From NCBI RefSeq assembly GCF_037975245.1, contig NC_092581.1:12491303-12555302 (forward strand): 64,000 bases of DNA, written 5' to 3'. The first letter of the stretch is position 1. Each line of letters opens with the position of its first letter. Both the position numbers and the translations under genes were made by a program. Shown here piece by piece: positions 13,601 to 23,719 of this stretch. Below the pieces are notes generated by a model. It ran no database searches. It was not told the DNA's origin and saw nothing but the letters and a program-made list of their open reading frames with translations. The stretch is from Apostichopus japonicus. Taxonomy: Eukaryota; Echinodermata; Holothuroidea; Aspidochirotida; Stichopodidae.

Positions 13601-15122
13601 CATTTATTCACTTTAATTGGATAAATGCAATAATCTGGAATGTCATTAAAACAGAATACAACAACAAGTGGGTTTGAAATGAATTAAAAACAATCAAACA
13701 GAAATAATTATATAAACTTGAAAGATTTCTCAATTGTGTAATGAGATGTTATTTTTGTGTTTAAGACAAAGTGACTCTATTTGTATTATTTACAGAGGTT
13801 TTAATATTGGGGCAAGGGGGAATGGGAGAGGGAAGTCTCCTAATTTGATAAAATGAGAATAAAACTATGTGTCACGTCACAACAAAATCATAAAATTTTA
13901 TATTTTGTCGTCTTTAATACATTAATAAGATACGACTTTATCGCAGGTGACTTTATCGCATTTGTAACAGAGAGGTTTTATTTGTGGGGCAAGGGGAGGG
14001 TAAGGGAGTCCACTAATTTCATAATAATGTGAGAAACAATCCATGTGTCATATATCAGAACAAAAATATAACATATTTATAATTTGGTTGTTTTACATTG
14101 ATTATCAAGTACATATCTAGTAACATATATCCCCCCCCCCTTTTTTAATGATTTTAAAAGTTCTCCAAATTAATTTTTATGCAAGAATGCTCCCCATCTT
14201 TGATTGTGCTTCTGTATGCTAATCACCCATGGGATTACAATTACAAGTGATAACTTAGATTAATTTATAATAGTGACCCATATCTCCTCCATGTATTAAA
14301 GATTGATGTAATTAGAAAGTGAAATGAATCTTGACACTTTGTCTGAGGATGGGGGTGGGGGGGGGGGGGTGGAAGGACACACATATACCATTCATGCAGG
14401 CTGTGGCAGATTGTTAAGGAGAGGGGGCTGCAAATGACCATTTTCTTGCCTGTGGGTCCAGATCACTGTCATTCTACCCCTTCTGGTATGTCAGCCTTAT
14501 GAAAGTGATATTTTAGTCCGTTGTTTACATGTTAGAAACCTATTTGGATCTGTGTATATGACTGGGACCAGTGGCGTAGGAAGGTACTTTTGAGTGGGGG
14601 GGCTGAAGACAGATGGCCAGCCTGGGGGAGGGGTCTAAGCGGCCTCCCCTTTGGAATTTTTGTGCATTTCCATGTAGCCTCAGATGCAATTTGGTGCAAT
14701 ATAGCACACTTCAAGATCCCACTCCATTTTGTAAATAATTTTGCATTTTCACCTGGCCTTAGATGCAATTTGGTGCTCCAAATGAGATTTTTTTTCTCAT
14801 TTGGAAATGAAAAAGGGGTTTTCTGACTTGCCGAGCGGAGGGGGGGGGGCGGAATGATACTTCCCCCCCATATTTTTTCACCGGGGGGCTGGCGCCCCCC
14901 AGCCACCCTGGTTCCTGCGCCCTTGACTGGGACACAAAGAGTTTCACAGAGTTGGACTGTTCATTCGTACTCATAAACAGGATGTGATCTCAGGCTATAA
15001 ATTTAAACAACTATAATCATATATATATGTTTTTTTCTATTGGTTTTTTTTTTTTTTTTTTTTGTTGGTATACAGCCTGTCCTCAGTACGAAGAAACCAG
15101 GAACAGAAACCAGTCATCGTAG
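900..15122 (+). CDS. Cysteine-rich repeat protein, 3' part of a multi-exon gene
   Basis: Twelve internal exons and a probable terminal exon can be joined in one frame; the start of the gene lies left of the window. Every internal exon starts after an AG in phase 1 and ends in phase 1 at a GT donor, so each can be gained or skipped without changing frame. Together the internal exons give about 288 residues. The repeated module is C-x4-C-x10-C-x-C, often with G three residues after the second cysteine and an aromatic plus D before the third. This spacing resembles the Balbiani-ring-3-like (silk homology) repeats of VEGF-C/D tails and, more loosely, antistasin-type domains. The even cysteine number and small exons suggest an extracellular, disulphide-bonded protein (inference). 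No catalytic motif or membrane segment is visible. I cannot name the gene. Exons are listed separately below. Confidence 0.75.
2192..2257 (+). CDS. Cys-rich exon 2
   Basis: 66-bp exon, phase 1-1, after a T-rich tract ending TTTTTAG and before GTAAGT. Encodes CELRTCPDGHVFEPSNCEC followed by Y-P: a canonical C-x4-C-x10-C-x-C module. Confidence 0.82.
2400..2474. repeat. (TA)n microsatellite
   Basis: Uninterrupted TA dinucleotide run of about 75 bp in the intron after Cys-rich exon 2. The open frames across it are repeat artefacts. Confidence 0.95.
2573..2745. mobile_element. Possible short MITE with TAGCGCC termini
   Basis: Left end TAGCGCCACCTAT and right end (reverse complement) TAGCGCCCTCTAT differ at two of 13 positions and are about 165 bp apart in opposite orientation. 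No clear target duplication. Similar GCGCCACCTA motifs occur at 8540-8600. Confidence 0.3.
2843..2908 (+). CDS. Cys-rich exon 3
   Basis: 66-bp exon, phase 1-1, acceptor TTTGCAG, donor GTAAGG. Encodes CDPARCPFGKIFLPDTCSC then V-Q, a canonical module. Confidence 0.82.
3270..3487 (+). repeat. SINE-like repeat, copy B, with CATA tail
   Basis: Same family as 674-835 with B-box-like AGTTCGAGTCCC near 3289. Ends in a (CATA)n simple tail (about 3462-3487), as expected for a retroposed SINE. Lies within the intron between Cys-rich exons 3 and 4. Confidence 0.6.
3645..4045 (+). mobile_element. LINE 3' end fragment (CR1/L2-like)
   Basis: Translation across all three frames recovers, with frameshifts and stops, the typical C-terminal tail of a CR1/L2-type reverse transcriptase protein: LHWLPISYRIQYKLLL near 3660, then W..LP.HIRTC..LSTFKS.LKTHLF near 3870-3950. 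It is followed by GTGCTATATAAGTCTCA and a TTA repeat, the usual 3' end of such elements. 5'-truncated and inactive, in the intron before Cys-rich exon 4. Confidence 0.6.
4046..4233. repeat. TTA/TATAAT microsatellite (LINE tail)
   Basis: (TTA)n, then a (TATAAT)n block, then (TTA)n again, about 188 bp. It directly continues the LINE 3' end, so it probably grew from the element's tail. Confidence 0.9.
4255..4320 (+). CDS. Cys-rich exon 4 (divergent, two cysteines)
   Basis: 66-bp exon, phase 1-1, acceptor TTTCAG and perfect GTAAGT donor. Same length as the canonical exons but only two cysteines remain (C-x12-C, residues CPWDHWKNVITQKC). The acceptor lies only 20 bp past a long TTA microsatellite. 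Splice sites, length and phase support a real exon, although the module has lost half its cysteines. Confidence 0.65.
4780..4872 (+). CDS. Cys-rich exon 5 (long loop)
   Basis: 93-bp exon, phase 1-1, acceptor TTGACAG, donor GTAAGT. Starts CNPDDC and ends CSCIKS; the usual 10-residue spacer between cysteines 2 and 3 is 18 residues here (C-x4-C-x18-C-x-C). The frame stays open past the donor to a stop at 5067-5069 and includes a second cysteine module (listed separately). Confidence 0.78.
4873..5069 (+). CDS. Possible alternative 3' extension of exon 5 with an extra Cys module
   Basis: If the donor at 4873 is not used, translation continues in frame for 65 codons to TAA at 5067-5069. The extension contains GCKGYKLVDVNECYCK (4937-4984), another C-x10-C-x-C core preceded at seven residues by a cysteine. 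An acceptor-like AG after a pyrimidine-rich stretch sits at 4919-4920, so this may instead be a separate exon that has lost a good donor. Either a short alternative C-terminus or a decaying duplicated exon fits; sequence alone cannot decide. Confidence 0.4.
5384..5449 (+). CDS. Cys-rich exon 6
   Basis: 66-bp exon, phase 1-1, acceptor CCATTAG, donor GTAAGT. Encodes CTPTVCRENTFFDHTTCFC then R-P: canonical cysteine spacing but without the usual glycine after cysteine 2. Confidence 0.8.
5878..6213. mobile_element. hAT-type MITE with internal palindrome
   Basis: Left end CAGGGGCGTCGGAGCC and right end (reverse complement) CAGGGGCGTCGGAAGC form terminal inverted repeats of the CAGNGGCG type seen in hAT elements. 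A 7-bp direct repeat TGGGTAA flanks or overlaps both ends. At 6092-6124 there is a palindrome in which CGCTACGCGCCA and TGGTGGCGCGTAGCG face each other, the same hairpin module seen in other elements here. In the intron between Cys-rich exons 6 and 7. Confidence 0.6.
6574..6642 (+). CDS. Cys-rich exon 7
   Basis: 69-bp exon, phase 1-1, strong acceptor TTTTCACAG and GTAAGT donor. Encodes CWGRTYLCPLGQIYDSETCS followed by C-V; C-x6-C-x10-C-x-C, two residues longer than usual in the first loop. Confidence 0.82.
6978..7049 (+). CDS. Cys-rich exon 8
   Basis: 72-bp exon, phase 1-1, acceptor TTCTTGCAG after a T-rich tract, donor GTAAGT. Encodes N then CTPIVCKFGQFFDTDLCSC and R-S-F; canonical C-x4-C-x10-C-x-C. 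Confidence 0.82.
8074..8140 (+). repeat. tRNA-like relic (SINE head)
   Basis: GCAGCTCAGTTAATAGAGCA resembles a tRNA D-arm/A box, and GGTTCCAATCC (8129-8139) resembles a T-arm/B box, about 50 bp apart. The acceptor stem does not pair, so it is not a functional tRNA gene. Sits just upstream of Cys-rich exon 9. Confidence 0.45.
8186..8251 (+). CDS. Cys-rich exon 9
   Basis: 66-bp exon, phase 1-1, acceptor ATTGCAG, donor GTGAGT. Encodes CQKIKCKVGELFDEKECRC then R-P. The acceptor lies about 45 bp downstream of a tRNA-like relic (8074-8140), so part of its upstream intron is transposon-derived. Confidence 0.82.
9461..9526 (+). CDS. Cys-rich exon 10
   Basis: 66-bp exon, phase 1-1, strong acceptor TTCTCCTGCAG, donor GTGAGT. 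Encodes CSRRARCPSGQTWHEKICGC then R: C-x5-C-x10-C-x-C with G after cysteine 2. Confidence 0.82.
10429..10500 (+). CDS. Cys-rich exon 11 (weak donor)
   Basis: 72-bp exon, phase 1-1, strong acceptor CCTTTCCTGCAG. Encodes CNYADQPCLLPNQKWARKTC, then S-C-E; C-x6-C-x11-C-x-C. The donor G|GTATTT is the weakest of the series and is followed within 45 bp by a long TG repeat, which may influence its splicing (inference). Confidence 0.78.
10534..10602. repeat. (TG)n microsatellite
   Basis: About 65 bp of TG repeats with a few interruptions, starting about 35 bp after the exon 11 donor. Confidence 0.9.
10715..11600 (+). repeat. Tandem array of decayed exon-12-like units
   Basis: Six degenerate units precede exon 12. 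Each has a TTGCTCATTTCCTCAG-like acceptor followed by relatives of ACTACATTGAAATCTGAAGG, a derivative of the start of exon 12. Acceptor AGs are at 10733, 10897, 11071, 11218 and 11548; the unit near 11390 has lost its AG. Spacing is about 147-174 bp, then 99 bp to the real acceptor at 11647. The units also share an AATAAATTGTTGCTC segment and a G-rich block. Where exon 12 has the cysteine codon TGT, the units mostly have TAC, TTC or GAC, and several have an in-frame TGA. Confidence 0.8.
10960..10978 (+). other. G-quadruplex motif
   Basis: GGGGGTGGGGAGGGGAGGG has four G runs with one-base loops. Comparable G-rich blocks occur in neighbouring units (11122-11150 and about 11425-11455). On the transcribed strand's RNA these could fold as G-quadruplexes between exons 11 and 12. 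Confidence 0.6.
11649..11744 (+). CDS. Cys-rich exon 12 (last internal exon)
   Basis: 96-bp exon, phase 1-1, acceptor CATTTCTTCAG, donor GTAAGT. Starts CIQVPRWLCPLVKHSFTGLN and carries a C-N-C near the end: C-x7-C-x12-C-x-C. Six degenerate copies of its acceptor and 5' end lie immediately upstream (10715-11600), implying this exon is either the survivor of local exon duplication or was recruited from that array. Confidence 0.75.
11894..12548. mobile_element. hAT-type composite MITE, copy 1
   Basis: Sister of 59576-60226 over its full length. Left end CACGGGCGGCGG and right end GGTTCCGCCTCCCTTG. Flanks CGGGGGGA and CGGAGGGG match at six of eight bases, a decayed or chance target duplication. 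Contains G-run and C-run blocks and the hairpin module at 12321-12352. An internal CAGGGGCGTAGCCAGG at about 12274 looks like the end of an older element captured inside. Confidence 0.65.
12901..12942 (+). CDS. Alternative candidate terminal exon (weak)
   Basis: After a T-rich tract and CGACAAAG, phase 1 reads about 13 codons (N-Y-G-W-F-A-H-S-S-S-Y-Y) to TAG. It has no cysteine and a less convincing acceptor. It would give a shorter C-terminus than 15076-15122. Kept only as an alternative. Confidence 0.2.
   Translation, partial: DNYGWFAHSSSYY
14569..14925. mobile_element. hAT-type MITE, family B copy 1
   Basis: Starts CAGTGGCGTAGGAAGG and ends GGTTCCTGCGCCCTTG, flanked by perfect 8-bp direct repeats ACTGGGAC (14561-14568 and 14926-14933). 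Eight-base target duplications and CAGNG ends are hallmarks of hAT transposons. 357 bp, no coding capacity. Shares its whole body with 23363-23719. Lies in the last intron of the Cys-rich gene. Confidence 0.9.
15076..15122 (+). CDS. Probable terminal exon of the Cys-rich gene
   Basis: Follows a textbook polypyrimidine tract (more than 20 T) ending TATACAG. In the expected phase 1 it reads C-P-Q-Y-E-E-T-R-N-R-N-Q-S-S and then TAG at 15120-15122. A cysteine directly after the phase-1 boundary, as in the internal exons, favours this over the alternative terminal exon at 12901. Confidence 0.55.
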
Positions 15123-16640
15123 ATTCTCAGTGGATTTATGTGATGGCAGACTGACAAACAAAATGGGTCCCAGGCTGTCGATGGACCATATTCACATTTG
15201 CAAATTATCCTATTCAGATTTATCTGAATAATTATCTCCATTCAATTAACTATTATAAGCTATTTATAGAACTTGAGCAAATCCATTCCTTTGAACAGAT
15301 TTGTAGAAACTACAAACTGTGAAGTATAAGGATATGTAGAAGAGTATTACTGTTGTGTCAAAATTATATGATAAAAGTTGGAAGTATTTATACATATAAA
15401 AAAAATTATTAAATGCCATGTGAATTGTTGTTGTGCATAAAGGCCTGGGAACACATCATTTAGTATGGTATAACACCTTTGCCTGTGGTTGTATGCATGG
15501 GAAGTTCAAGTTTTTTTTTTTTTTTAATTCATGGTCATAAGTCTATTTACCTCTTGTTTTACAGTATTTTCTTACTCAAGAAGGTGTGTGTATTGCTTCC
15601 CTGGCATTTTCCCCAGTGCTTTTGAATTGTTTTTTTTCTACAGTGCTCTTAAGGATAGAGATATGCCCATTTGGTAAAATCTTTTTCCATGTTATAACAG
15701 GAGGGGGAAAAAAAATTGAAACTGAACCAACTTTCGACCACTCTAGTACCTACTGTATATTGCTGCATTGCCTTTTTCAGATCTTCAAATAGATTTGTGG
15801 CTAGTAATAGGTCAATAAAGAGAGTTACTTTCATATTAGAGGATTCCACTTAAAAATTGAGCTGCTTTTTAAGGATGTTTATTGTTTTTGGGTTAATAGT
15901 TTAGTGCTACACTGCATTGCACTGCTATACCATAACAATACAGTGTCATTGTTCAAGTTCAACTTGAATATAGCTAAGTCTCTCTTCAGATAATGAAGCA
16001 GCAAACAAATGTATATATACTTTTGAAATTTCCAAACTTGCATTTTAATATCTGATAATTATATACTGAAGTAAAATTATAGTGTCTGGGTGACAAAATG
16101 TTGAGAACTGAATGGAATCATGTGTTTCTGATTCATTAAGCTACATTTGTCACAAAGAGAAATATCTAGGGAGGTGATCGACTGTCTTAAATAAGATTCA
16201 TTGCCAACTTATTTGTGAAAAATACTCAGTAGGTTAATTACTGAGCCTAATTTACTGACCAATGTGGACGCATTGCAAAGCTTAAACTTGTTCGCTTGTT
16301 TAAACTAACTTGTGAAATACTCAGTAGGACAAATCACAAAGCTTCCATTACATCGTTGAATACAATCTATCGATTGTGAACAATTACTCGTGAAATAAAC
16401 GGTAGGTTTAATTTGCTAGTCACACAGTTTGCTTTATCAGGGTGGTGGGACAGGAGGGTGCTTCATGTAGATAAGGCATTTTCATGTTTAAGTAATGTTG
16501 ATAATGTCCCCAAAGATTGATGAGAGTAAATCAGTTATGATAATGAACTATGTTATTATAATTATTATGTTTTGGTATGTATCTGCATATTTTAGTAGAT
16601 TATTGTTAGATCACTAAACATACTCAGTAAGTGAAGCTCT
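15123..16640 (+). other. 3' UTR of the Cys-rich gene and spacer
   Basis: AT-rich sequence with no recognisable gene. The first 300-700 bp probably form the 3' UTR of the Cys-rich gene; the rest shows no feature I can support. Confidence 0.4.
15408..15413 (+). terminator. Candidate polyadenylation signal of the Cys-rich gene
   Basis: ATTAAA followed within 30 bp by a GT-rich stretch (GTTGTTGTG), about 290 bp after the proposed stop. A second possibility is AATAAA at 15814-15819. Confidence 0.35.
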
Positions 16641-16713
16641 ATCTACTTATATATGTGTATATACATGTATGTATATGTATTTATATGTGTGTATATGTGT
16701 ATATATATGTATG

Positions 16714-16768
16714 TATATATATATATATATATATATATCACTACAATTTCAATTATAGTATATATATA

Positions 16769-16806
<38 letters not shown>
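16714..16806. repeat. (TA)n microsatellite pair
   Basis: Two TA runs separated by about 30 bp, preceded by TATG/TGTA-rich simple sequence from 16650. It abuts the truncated left end of the LINE fragment. Confidence 0.9.
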
Positions 16807-16808
<2 letters not shown>

Positions 16809-16827
16809 TCCCAGGGGGGCCAAAATT

Positions 16828-17560
16828 CCAAAAATCCCCAATTAACTTATTGCACGACTATTTGGTCAGGAACCTATTCTACAAATCTTAATCACCTATG
16901 TGTCCTCCAGAAGAGAGCTATCCGCCATATTTCACATGCTGCACCACGTGATCATACTAGCCCATTATTCAAAAGATTAAATTTATTAAAACTAAATGAA
17001 ATTATAAGAGTTCAGCTTGCAACATTTACATATAAAGCATGGAATGGATTGCTACCCGAGGCTTTTAAAGATTTTATTTATAGTAATAGACTAATTCACA
17101 ACCATCAAACACGCCATTGTAATAACGCACATGTTTTATCCCATCGAAGTACTATGGGTTCTTTAAGCCCTCGTATTCGTGCTGTCAAAACGTGGAATAA
17201 TCTCCAGGATAATGTTAAGAATAAGCCTTCTTACTCTGTATTCAAAAGGAATCTCCAAACTGTAATTATTTCTCACTATTGATGGATTTATTCTTGTGTG
17301 TTTGTGATTAAGATCATTATAAAGAAATAGGATTGTTTATTAAGATTATTAATTTCAATTAGCGTCAATTCGATTATTTCATCATTGTAGATGCTACTAT
17401 TAACTTTTTTTTTCTATTCTTAAGTTTGTCTCTCTTTTTTCTTTTTGGGGAGTCTCCTACTTTGTTAAACCTTGCAGGCTTTATAGGAGACTTCCCGTCA
17501 CACTGTAAATTGTTTATTGTAAACAAATAAATATACAAATATTACCATTGACATAACGTT
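16828..17560 (+). mobile_element. LINE ORF2 C-terminal fragment (non-LTR retrotransposon)
   Basis: An open frame from about 16836 to the TGA at 17281-17283 encodes the C-terminal tail of a non-LTR reverse transcriptase protein: YCTTIWSGTY near the start, LQKRAIRHISHAAPRDHTSP, then PLFKRLNLLKL and, near the end, WNNLQDNVKN and FKRNLQ. The catalytic reverse transcriptase motifs are missing; the element is cut at a TA microsatellite. Its 3' UTR probably reaches the AAATAAATATACAAAT near 17526. The tail reads without a stop, so this insertion is fairly young. Confidence 0.8.
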
Positions 17561-19783
17561 GCTGGTTTTTGGTAACACTTCATGAATACACTGCGCATTA
17601 TAAAGATAGTGTTTCCCTCAAAAAATGTCTTTACTGTAATTTAATTTGGAGCCAACTAGTTGGGATATCACAGGTTGAAGAGGTAGGGTGACTGACTAAT
17701 CGCAATTGTGTGCCATATATTACAATTCTTTAAATTAATCAAATTATCCACACCTGTCTATAAATCCATCTCTGAATTTTGCTGAGCCCAATACTACGGC
17801 ATTCTAGATGTCATTAAATGAAATGAATCCTAGTAAATGGCCCTATACTTTTTTCTTCCCTCCACCCCTCTCCCGTGCACCTCTTCTCCACATTTCTGCC
17901 AGACTTTTCAAATTCCATTGAGACAGTTTTCCAATTTCCTTTGCACTTTAATGATAGTGGTGGCCACATATGCATAGCTGTGTCACTAACTTTTATCATC
18001 TCTTAGTTAATTAACAAACTGACGATATGTAACCGTAGGGCAATGCCCCCGCTAAACGCTAAACGTAGTATACATAAACCGATCCCCTTCGTCAACTTTG
18101 CAGAGAGAAAGAGACGGAGAGATAAACATGTGTACATCATCCAGTCATTCTTCAACTGAACTTGGCCCAGATAGAATTTTATTTGTCTATCTTGTCACCA
18201 AGGAATTTATCTCCGGTATTCGGTATTCATTATACCTGCCTCAACTTGCATTTTCAGCTTCTCCAAGATCTCTTGGAATGTTCTAGAGAGCCTGGCTTAT
18301 TATTTGTTCTGCGTTCACAGACACAATCAATTCCTCTGTATCACTTTGGGCTTGATTACAGAGAATACACAGGAAAGAAGACAGACTATACAACTCCATC
18401 ACCATATTTGTTGAGTTTTTTTTGGGGGGGGGGGGAGGGCAAGGAAGGGGGAGATCATTGAGGGGATTAGAAAATGGGGATCAAAATTTATCTTCTTTTG
18501 TGAAGAAGTAAATCATTAATTAATGAAAAACTCAGTTGTCAAATTTGGATACTTTGATCTAGTTTGAATTATTGTTAAATCTTTTAGACAAATCTCTTGA
18601 TGGTCTGGGTTGATGATCTGGACATCTTCCCCCTCCCCCCAATTCCTTTCCTGCCCCATCCCCTTCCTACACCCTCTCCAGATCAACTTAGCTGTTCCAT
18701 CCCATTTTTTTCCTACCAAAAGTGGACCTTAATAGTAACTGAACAGAAACAATGACATAGTATGAAGAAAATGGATATCAAATAATTAATCATTCTCCAT
18801 ATATGTCATGGCTGAGAAGTAAAGAGAGAGACTGAAGCATGTGTGTGGAAACATTACAAAATGACTGTAACTTGTAAACAGCTGGTATAGTTTGACTAAG
18901 TTATTGTTGATGTTTTCTGATTGCCCAACACATATATGAACAGGGGAAGGGGTATAGATCAGTCAATAAGATATGTTCTCTTGTTCCAGTCATTTCCATT
19001 TATTTATACCAAAATTAGAAATTTAAAGTGGTTATTTTCTCATAAGGGTAAGGGATGGAGGGAGACATTTAACTACTTGATAAAGGTCTTAGTTCAGTGA
19101 CTACGTTTGAGTTGAATGCAACGCCTACGTACACATGAAGCTCCCGTGCAGTTACGTCGCAGAAATCAATGCGACTGGCATGATGTCATACCAAGTAGAG
19201 GGCAGCATTTCATGTCAAATTGGGGACTCTATAAAGTCTCAGGAATGTATTTTAATTGTTGCTCATAAAAGCACTCTCTAGGCGTAACACCCATTACACC
19301 TACCGTATCCATGTCACTGAGGACAACCCACAACACTGTGGACTTTCACAACAGGCGCGGCAGCTGCTAAGTCAAACTAAACGATTACACCTCCTTTTTA
19401 GCTTCCTCTGAGATATGCTATGAATCTTTGGTATTTGTTGCTAGCAAATTATACAGTGCCCACCTATATCTGTAACACAGACTTCAATGTTATAATTATG
19501 TACTCTATAGAACCTGGCTAAGTAAGCAATGCATGCCAAGAGAAAGTGTGTGGGTAGGGATTACAATCGGCTTTACATTTACGATAAACATCCCGCCTTA
19601 TCCGACGATTAGCTGAGTAATGAAGCTCCATGCCTGCCAACTGTGGTGGGACTTATATCACTGAACTGCTAGAAAGGGGGTCAATTGTCCCTGGATTAAT
19701 ATTTAGATGGTTTGATCGGCATGTGGTGTCACCTTGTAATATGTAACAGACTATGTAGATGACATCAGGAAACATATTTATAC
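17561..19783. other. Spacer without recognised gene
   Basis: AT-rich sequence with short G or C runs (18425, 18627). No conserved coding frame, RNA gene or mobile element was recognised. Confidence 0.4.
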
Positions 19784-19797
19784 ATGCATATATCTAT

Positions 19798-20130
<333 letters not shown>

Positions 20131-22769
20131 CACACACAGCAATGCACATCATAATAAATCATATATCATGCATGAAGGAGATCATGAGAAAGAGCTAAAT
20201 AACCTTATGTACAGTAGGTAGTTTTTATACTAGCAGTACCATCATAATGACTGTCAAATTTAAATCGGAATTTGTGAATTTCTGTTAAAGAGCAGCATTT
20301 TTTTTAGTTGAAAGTGATCAATATTACAATGTAGACTCCATTCAATGGTTAGTAAAATATTTAATACATTGAAGCAATTAACAATTAAAATTTGTGAACA
20401 TTTGAAAATTTGCTTTTACATATGTCTTTCCTACTACTATATGTGAAGTGTCTAGCCGACGAAAAATTTAGGATCGAATCAAATTCATTAGTTACTCAAC
20501 TACATCTCAGTTGGCAAAAACACATCTAGAAGGTTATCTTAGTTTTTTGGTTATAACTGGCAATATTTTTAAAAAAATACTCATTCTGCTTGGAAAAACA
20601 GTAACTCAAAGATACTGCTGCCTGGTGATAAGCGCCATCACTGACATTCTCAAACATTTTATATTTTCGTCACTATTCTTTCCATATTTTCAGGGTAAAT
20701 TGTTAACAGTGTTGCCAACTTAAAACTAATGCCATCATTAAAGCATCGATTATTATTTTAGATTCATCATTTGCCAAAAGCCACTTCATTAACGAAAATA
20801 AAAATTGTAATAAAAAAAAGAAAATTGAGTGCCTGTGGTTCATTGAATGTAATATTTAGACTGAATTGCTCAAGTCTTCAGCCATGTGTGTAAAGGAACA
20901 TTAAATCTGTGATATCTTCCAAATGGATTGACATTAGCTGTCTGGGCAAGTTGTTCGTGACAGTTGTCTTTATCAAATAGACCAATCACGCAGATGGCAG
21001 TGCTTCTGTTACCTTTAAAGGTTGTAATGTATTTAGTCTTTGCCCTCATTCTTTGGTCTAATTGACACAAGTTCATGAAACTAGGTTTCACTGAAAATGC
21101 CCAACATTTATTCCCTGACGATGGAGGGATAAACAAACAAAAAACATTACATATGACTGAATGTTTCACTGACGGACGTGTATCTAAAGTGCTCTACAGA
21201 ATTTACCGAGAAATAATTTAAGAAAAAAAGAACTTGAATACTTGAGGGTTCGCAATATTTTCTATCATAAGTAACCCAGTTTTCAGGAAATCTCAGGATT
21301 AAAAATTACTAAATGAAATGCTCCTTAAAGGCTCAATTGATGGTGATGGGCAGTCCTCAATGCACAGGCCTAAAATGCTAAACGTTAGTCAATATATTGT
21401 TTTATAAAAATTCCACTAAAATACGTTCTTTAATGCTCTTATGATCAAGAAAAACAAAAGATGAGCCACTCATGGATAATAGATACAGCACCGTATTTCA
21501 TGGACATATTTTTTAATGTATTTCAGATTAACAGTTATTTTCAGGCCCAAGTCTCTGATATTTAATTTTCATATTGAATGTTGTGTTTCATCTGAGGATC
21601 TGACCTATACTTAAAAGTTATCCAGCCACTTTCATTGATGAGCCCTTATGTGGTCAAGAGTAATTTCTCAAAAATTAAAAGTGATATTAAAGGATATAGA
21701 ACCTGGACTGATAAATCAGTATTTTTTTTTATATTTTTTTTGGTCTACAACAAATCTAATGAATAAACTTCTTTGTTATGCATAAAGTATTCGTTTCATA
21801 TTTTTCTTTGGCTTAAAATTGGTACACCTCATTTAAATATTCCTAGTTTAGACATAGCATCTGCAAACATCATACCCAATATTTAATACTATTAATTACA
21901 TATATAGATAGATTATAACGGCACAGTTAGAACTTGTTACAGCTATTTAGCCCACAAACAATCCACAGTTTTTTGGTTGTCTTTTGCTTTTTCACCATTT
22001 TTTAACCCTTTGGTGCAAATATGAAGCCATCAACCATGTTTTTGTGTTTATAACAACCATATACATACCATGCTCCCAAAATGGTCATTGATATAGTGAC
22101 GGGGAGTTTTATGTATGTGAACTTTTGCATATATCATTAAAAAAAAAAAAGTGATCTTTCTTACGGTTATACAAAGACCTAATAGAAAATGGGAACAACT
22201 TCATTTGCTGGCTGGACAGTATATATTTTCGCTGCATAAATGGGACAATCCTGATTAATTGACTGACATTATAGTAGTCGTATGAGAATTAAAATGCAAG
22301 ACTAAACTTCCCTGAAACTTGAACTTTTGTATTTAAATGGCAACCTACTTAATAAGTCTCATAAAGTCATCCAACTGTTAAATGCATTTCAACCAATTTC
22401 AGAATGTTTGACTGTATCAACACAAACTTGGCCGACAGTGTATCTATCTTAAACTCAATCATGCAACATTTGCATATTTCAATTTCATCAGAGATAAATT
22501 GCATTGAACCCTTCATTAACTCACTGTACACTCTATGTACTAGCTATCCGGTATTGTGCACTATCGGTATACTGTATACAGTATATATAAATGAATACGT
22601 CATACACATGTCAAGGTAGTATACATCATGATAAATCGCAGTGCCTGTTATTTATGAGATAAGTAATTATCCAGCAGATCTGGAATTTAACTGGAAGGCA
22701 GCTGGAATGTAAATGGACTGACCAATGGTCACACTCATTGTATACTAGTCTGCATTTATCAGTCTTTAA
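20131..22769. other. Spacer without recognised gene
   Basis: AT-rich. One 99-codon open frame on the minus strand (20870-21169) has a GTG start and no recognisable motif; I do not call it a gene. Nothing else supported. Confidence 0.4.
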
Positions 22770-23129
22770 AGGCATTGAAGACTCACCCCAAACCGTGTGC
22801 GGCCATCTGAAAAAGTTTACTTTCTGTTGCTTGCAAGTGGTGTTTTGTTCGTGTCGCTACAAAATGCAGACAGTAATGAAACGTGATACCTCGTTATCTT
22901 TAGCTGGACCTGAGATGTCCATCGCTGTATCGTTTATACACTGTGCTGTGGGTATTGACCGCAGCTGTATGTACTGACTGTACACTAGTGTCTAATTACC
23001 GACGGTAGCAAGCTGTGTGTGTATTTTCTGGGATCGATGGTGGTGTCTAACACTTCTGTTACACCTCATTCGAAACTAGGTCAGATTACCGGCATTAGAT
23101 GTTACTTTTTGCGCGAGTCTTCAAACCCT
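22770..23129 (+). mobile_element. TTAA-flanked MITE, copy 1
   Basis: Starts AGGCATTGAAGACTC and ends (reverse complement) AGGGTTTGAAGACTC, with TTAA directly outside both ends. The body matches 44396-44757 in reverse orientation, including a stretch around GATCGATGGTGGTGTC. 360 bp, no coding capacity. TTAA flanks recall piggyBac insertions, but the ends do not start CCC, so the superfamily is left open. Confidence 0.75.
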
Positions 23130-23362
23130 TTAAGACCACGAAGGTATAATATTCTATTCCAATGGTATAATCATAAACATAACCCAAGGCTGTATCTATA
23201 GTATAGATTGGTACGTACCACACATACAATGTGATGGAAGCTAACTGACTTTCGATATACTTTAACTGTACATCCCATTTATTAATATTTCATAAATTTC
23301 CTTTCAAAGAGCACCGGAAATGGAAATTCAAATTTAACTGAATATTTTTTTTCAAATATATC

Positions 23363-23719
23363 CAGTGGCGTAGGAAGGTACTTTTGAGTGGGGGGGGGGG
23401 GCTGAAGACTGATGGCCGTCCTGGGGGAGGGGAAGTTTGGAATTTTTTGGGAATTTTTTTGCATTTCCAGGTGGCCTCAGATGCAATTTGGTGCAATATA
23501 GCACACTTCAACCCACTCACTCTATTTTGTATATAATTTTGCATTTTCACCTGGCCTTAGATGCAATTTGGTGCTCCAAATGAGATTTTTTTCTCATTTG
23601 GAAATGAAAAGGGGTTTTCTGACTTGCGAAGCAGGGGGGGGCGGAATGATACTTCCGCCCCTCCATATTTTTCACTGGGGGGCTGGCGCCCCCCCAGCCC
23701 CCCGGTTCCTACGCCCTTG
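23363..23719. mobile_element. hAT-type MITE, family B copy 2
   Basis: Starts CAGTGGCGTAGGAAGG, ends GGTTCCTACGCCCTTG, with perfect 8-bp target duplications AATATATC (23355-23362 and 23720-23727). Exactly the same length as copy 1 (357 bp) and contains CCTCAGATGCAATTTGGTGC. Confidence 0.92.

Noticed and set aside
20870-21169. 99-codon open frame on the minus strand
   Set aside because: Starts at GTG, has no recognisable motif, no splice context and no repeat in the window; length alone is not enough.
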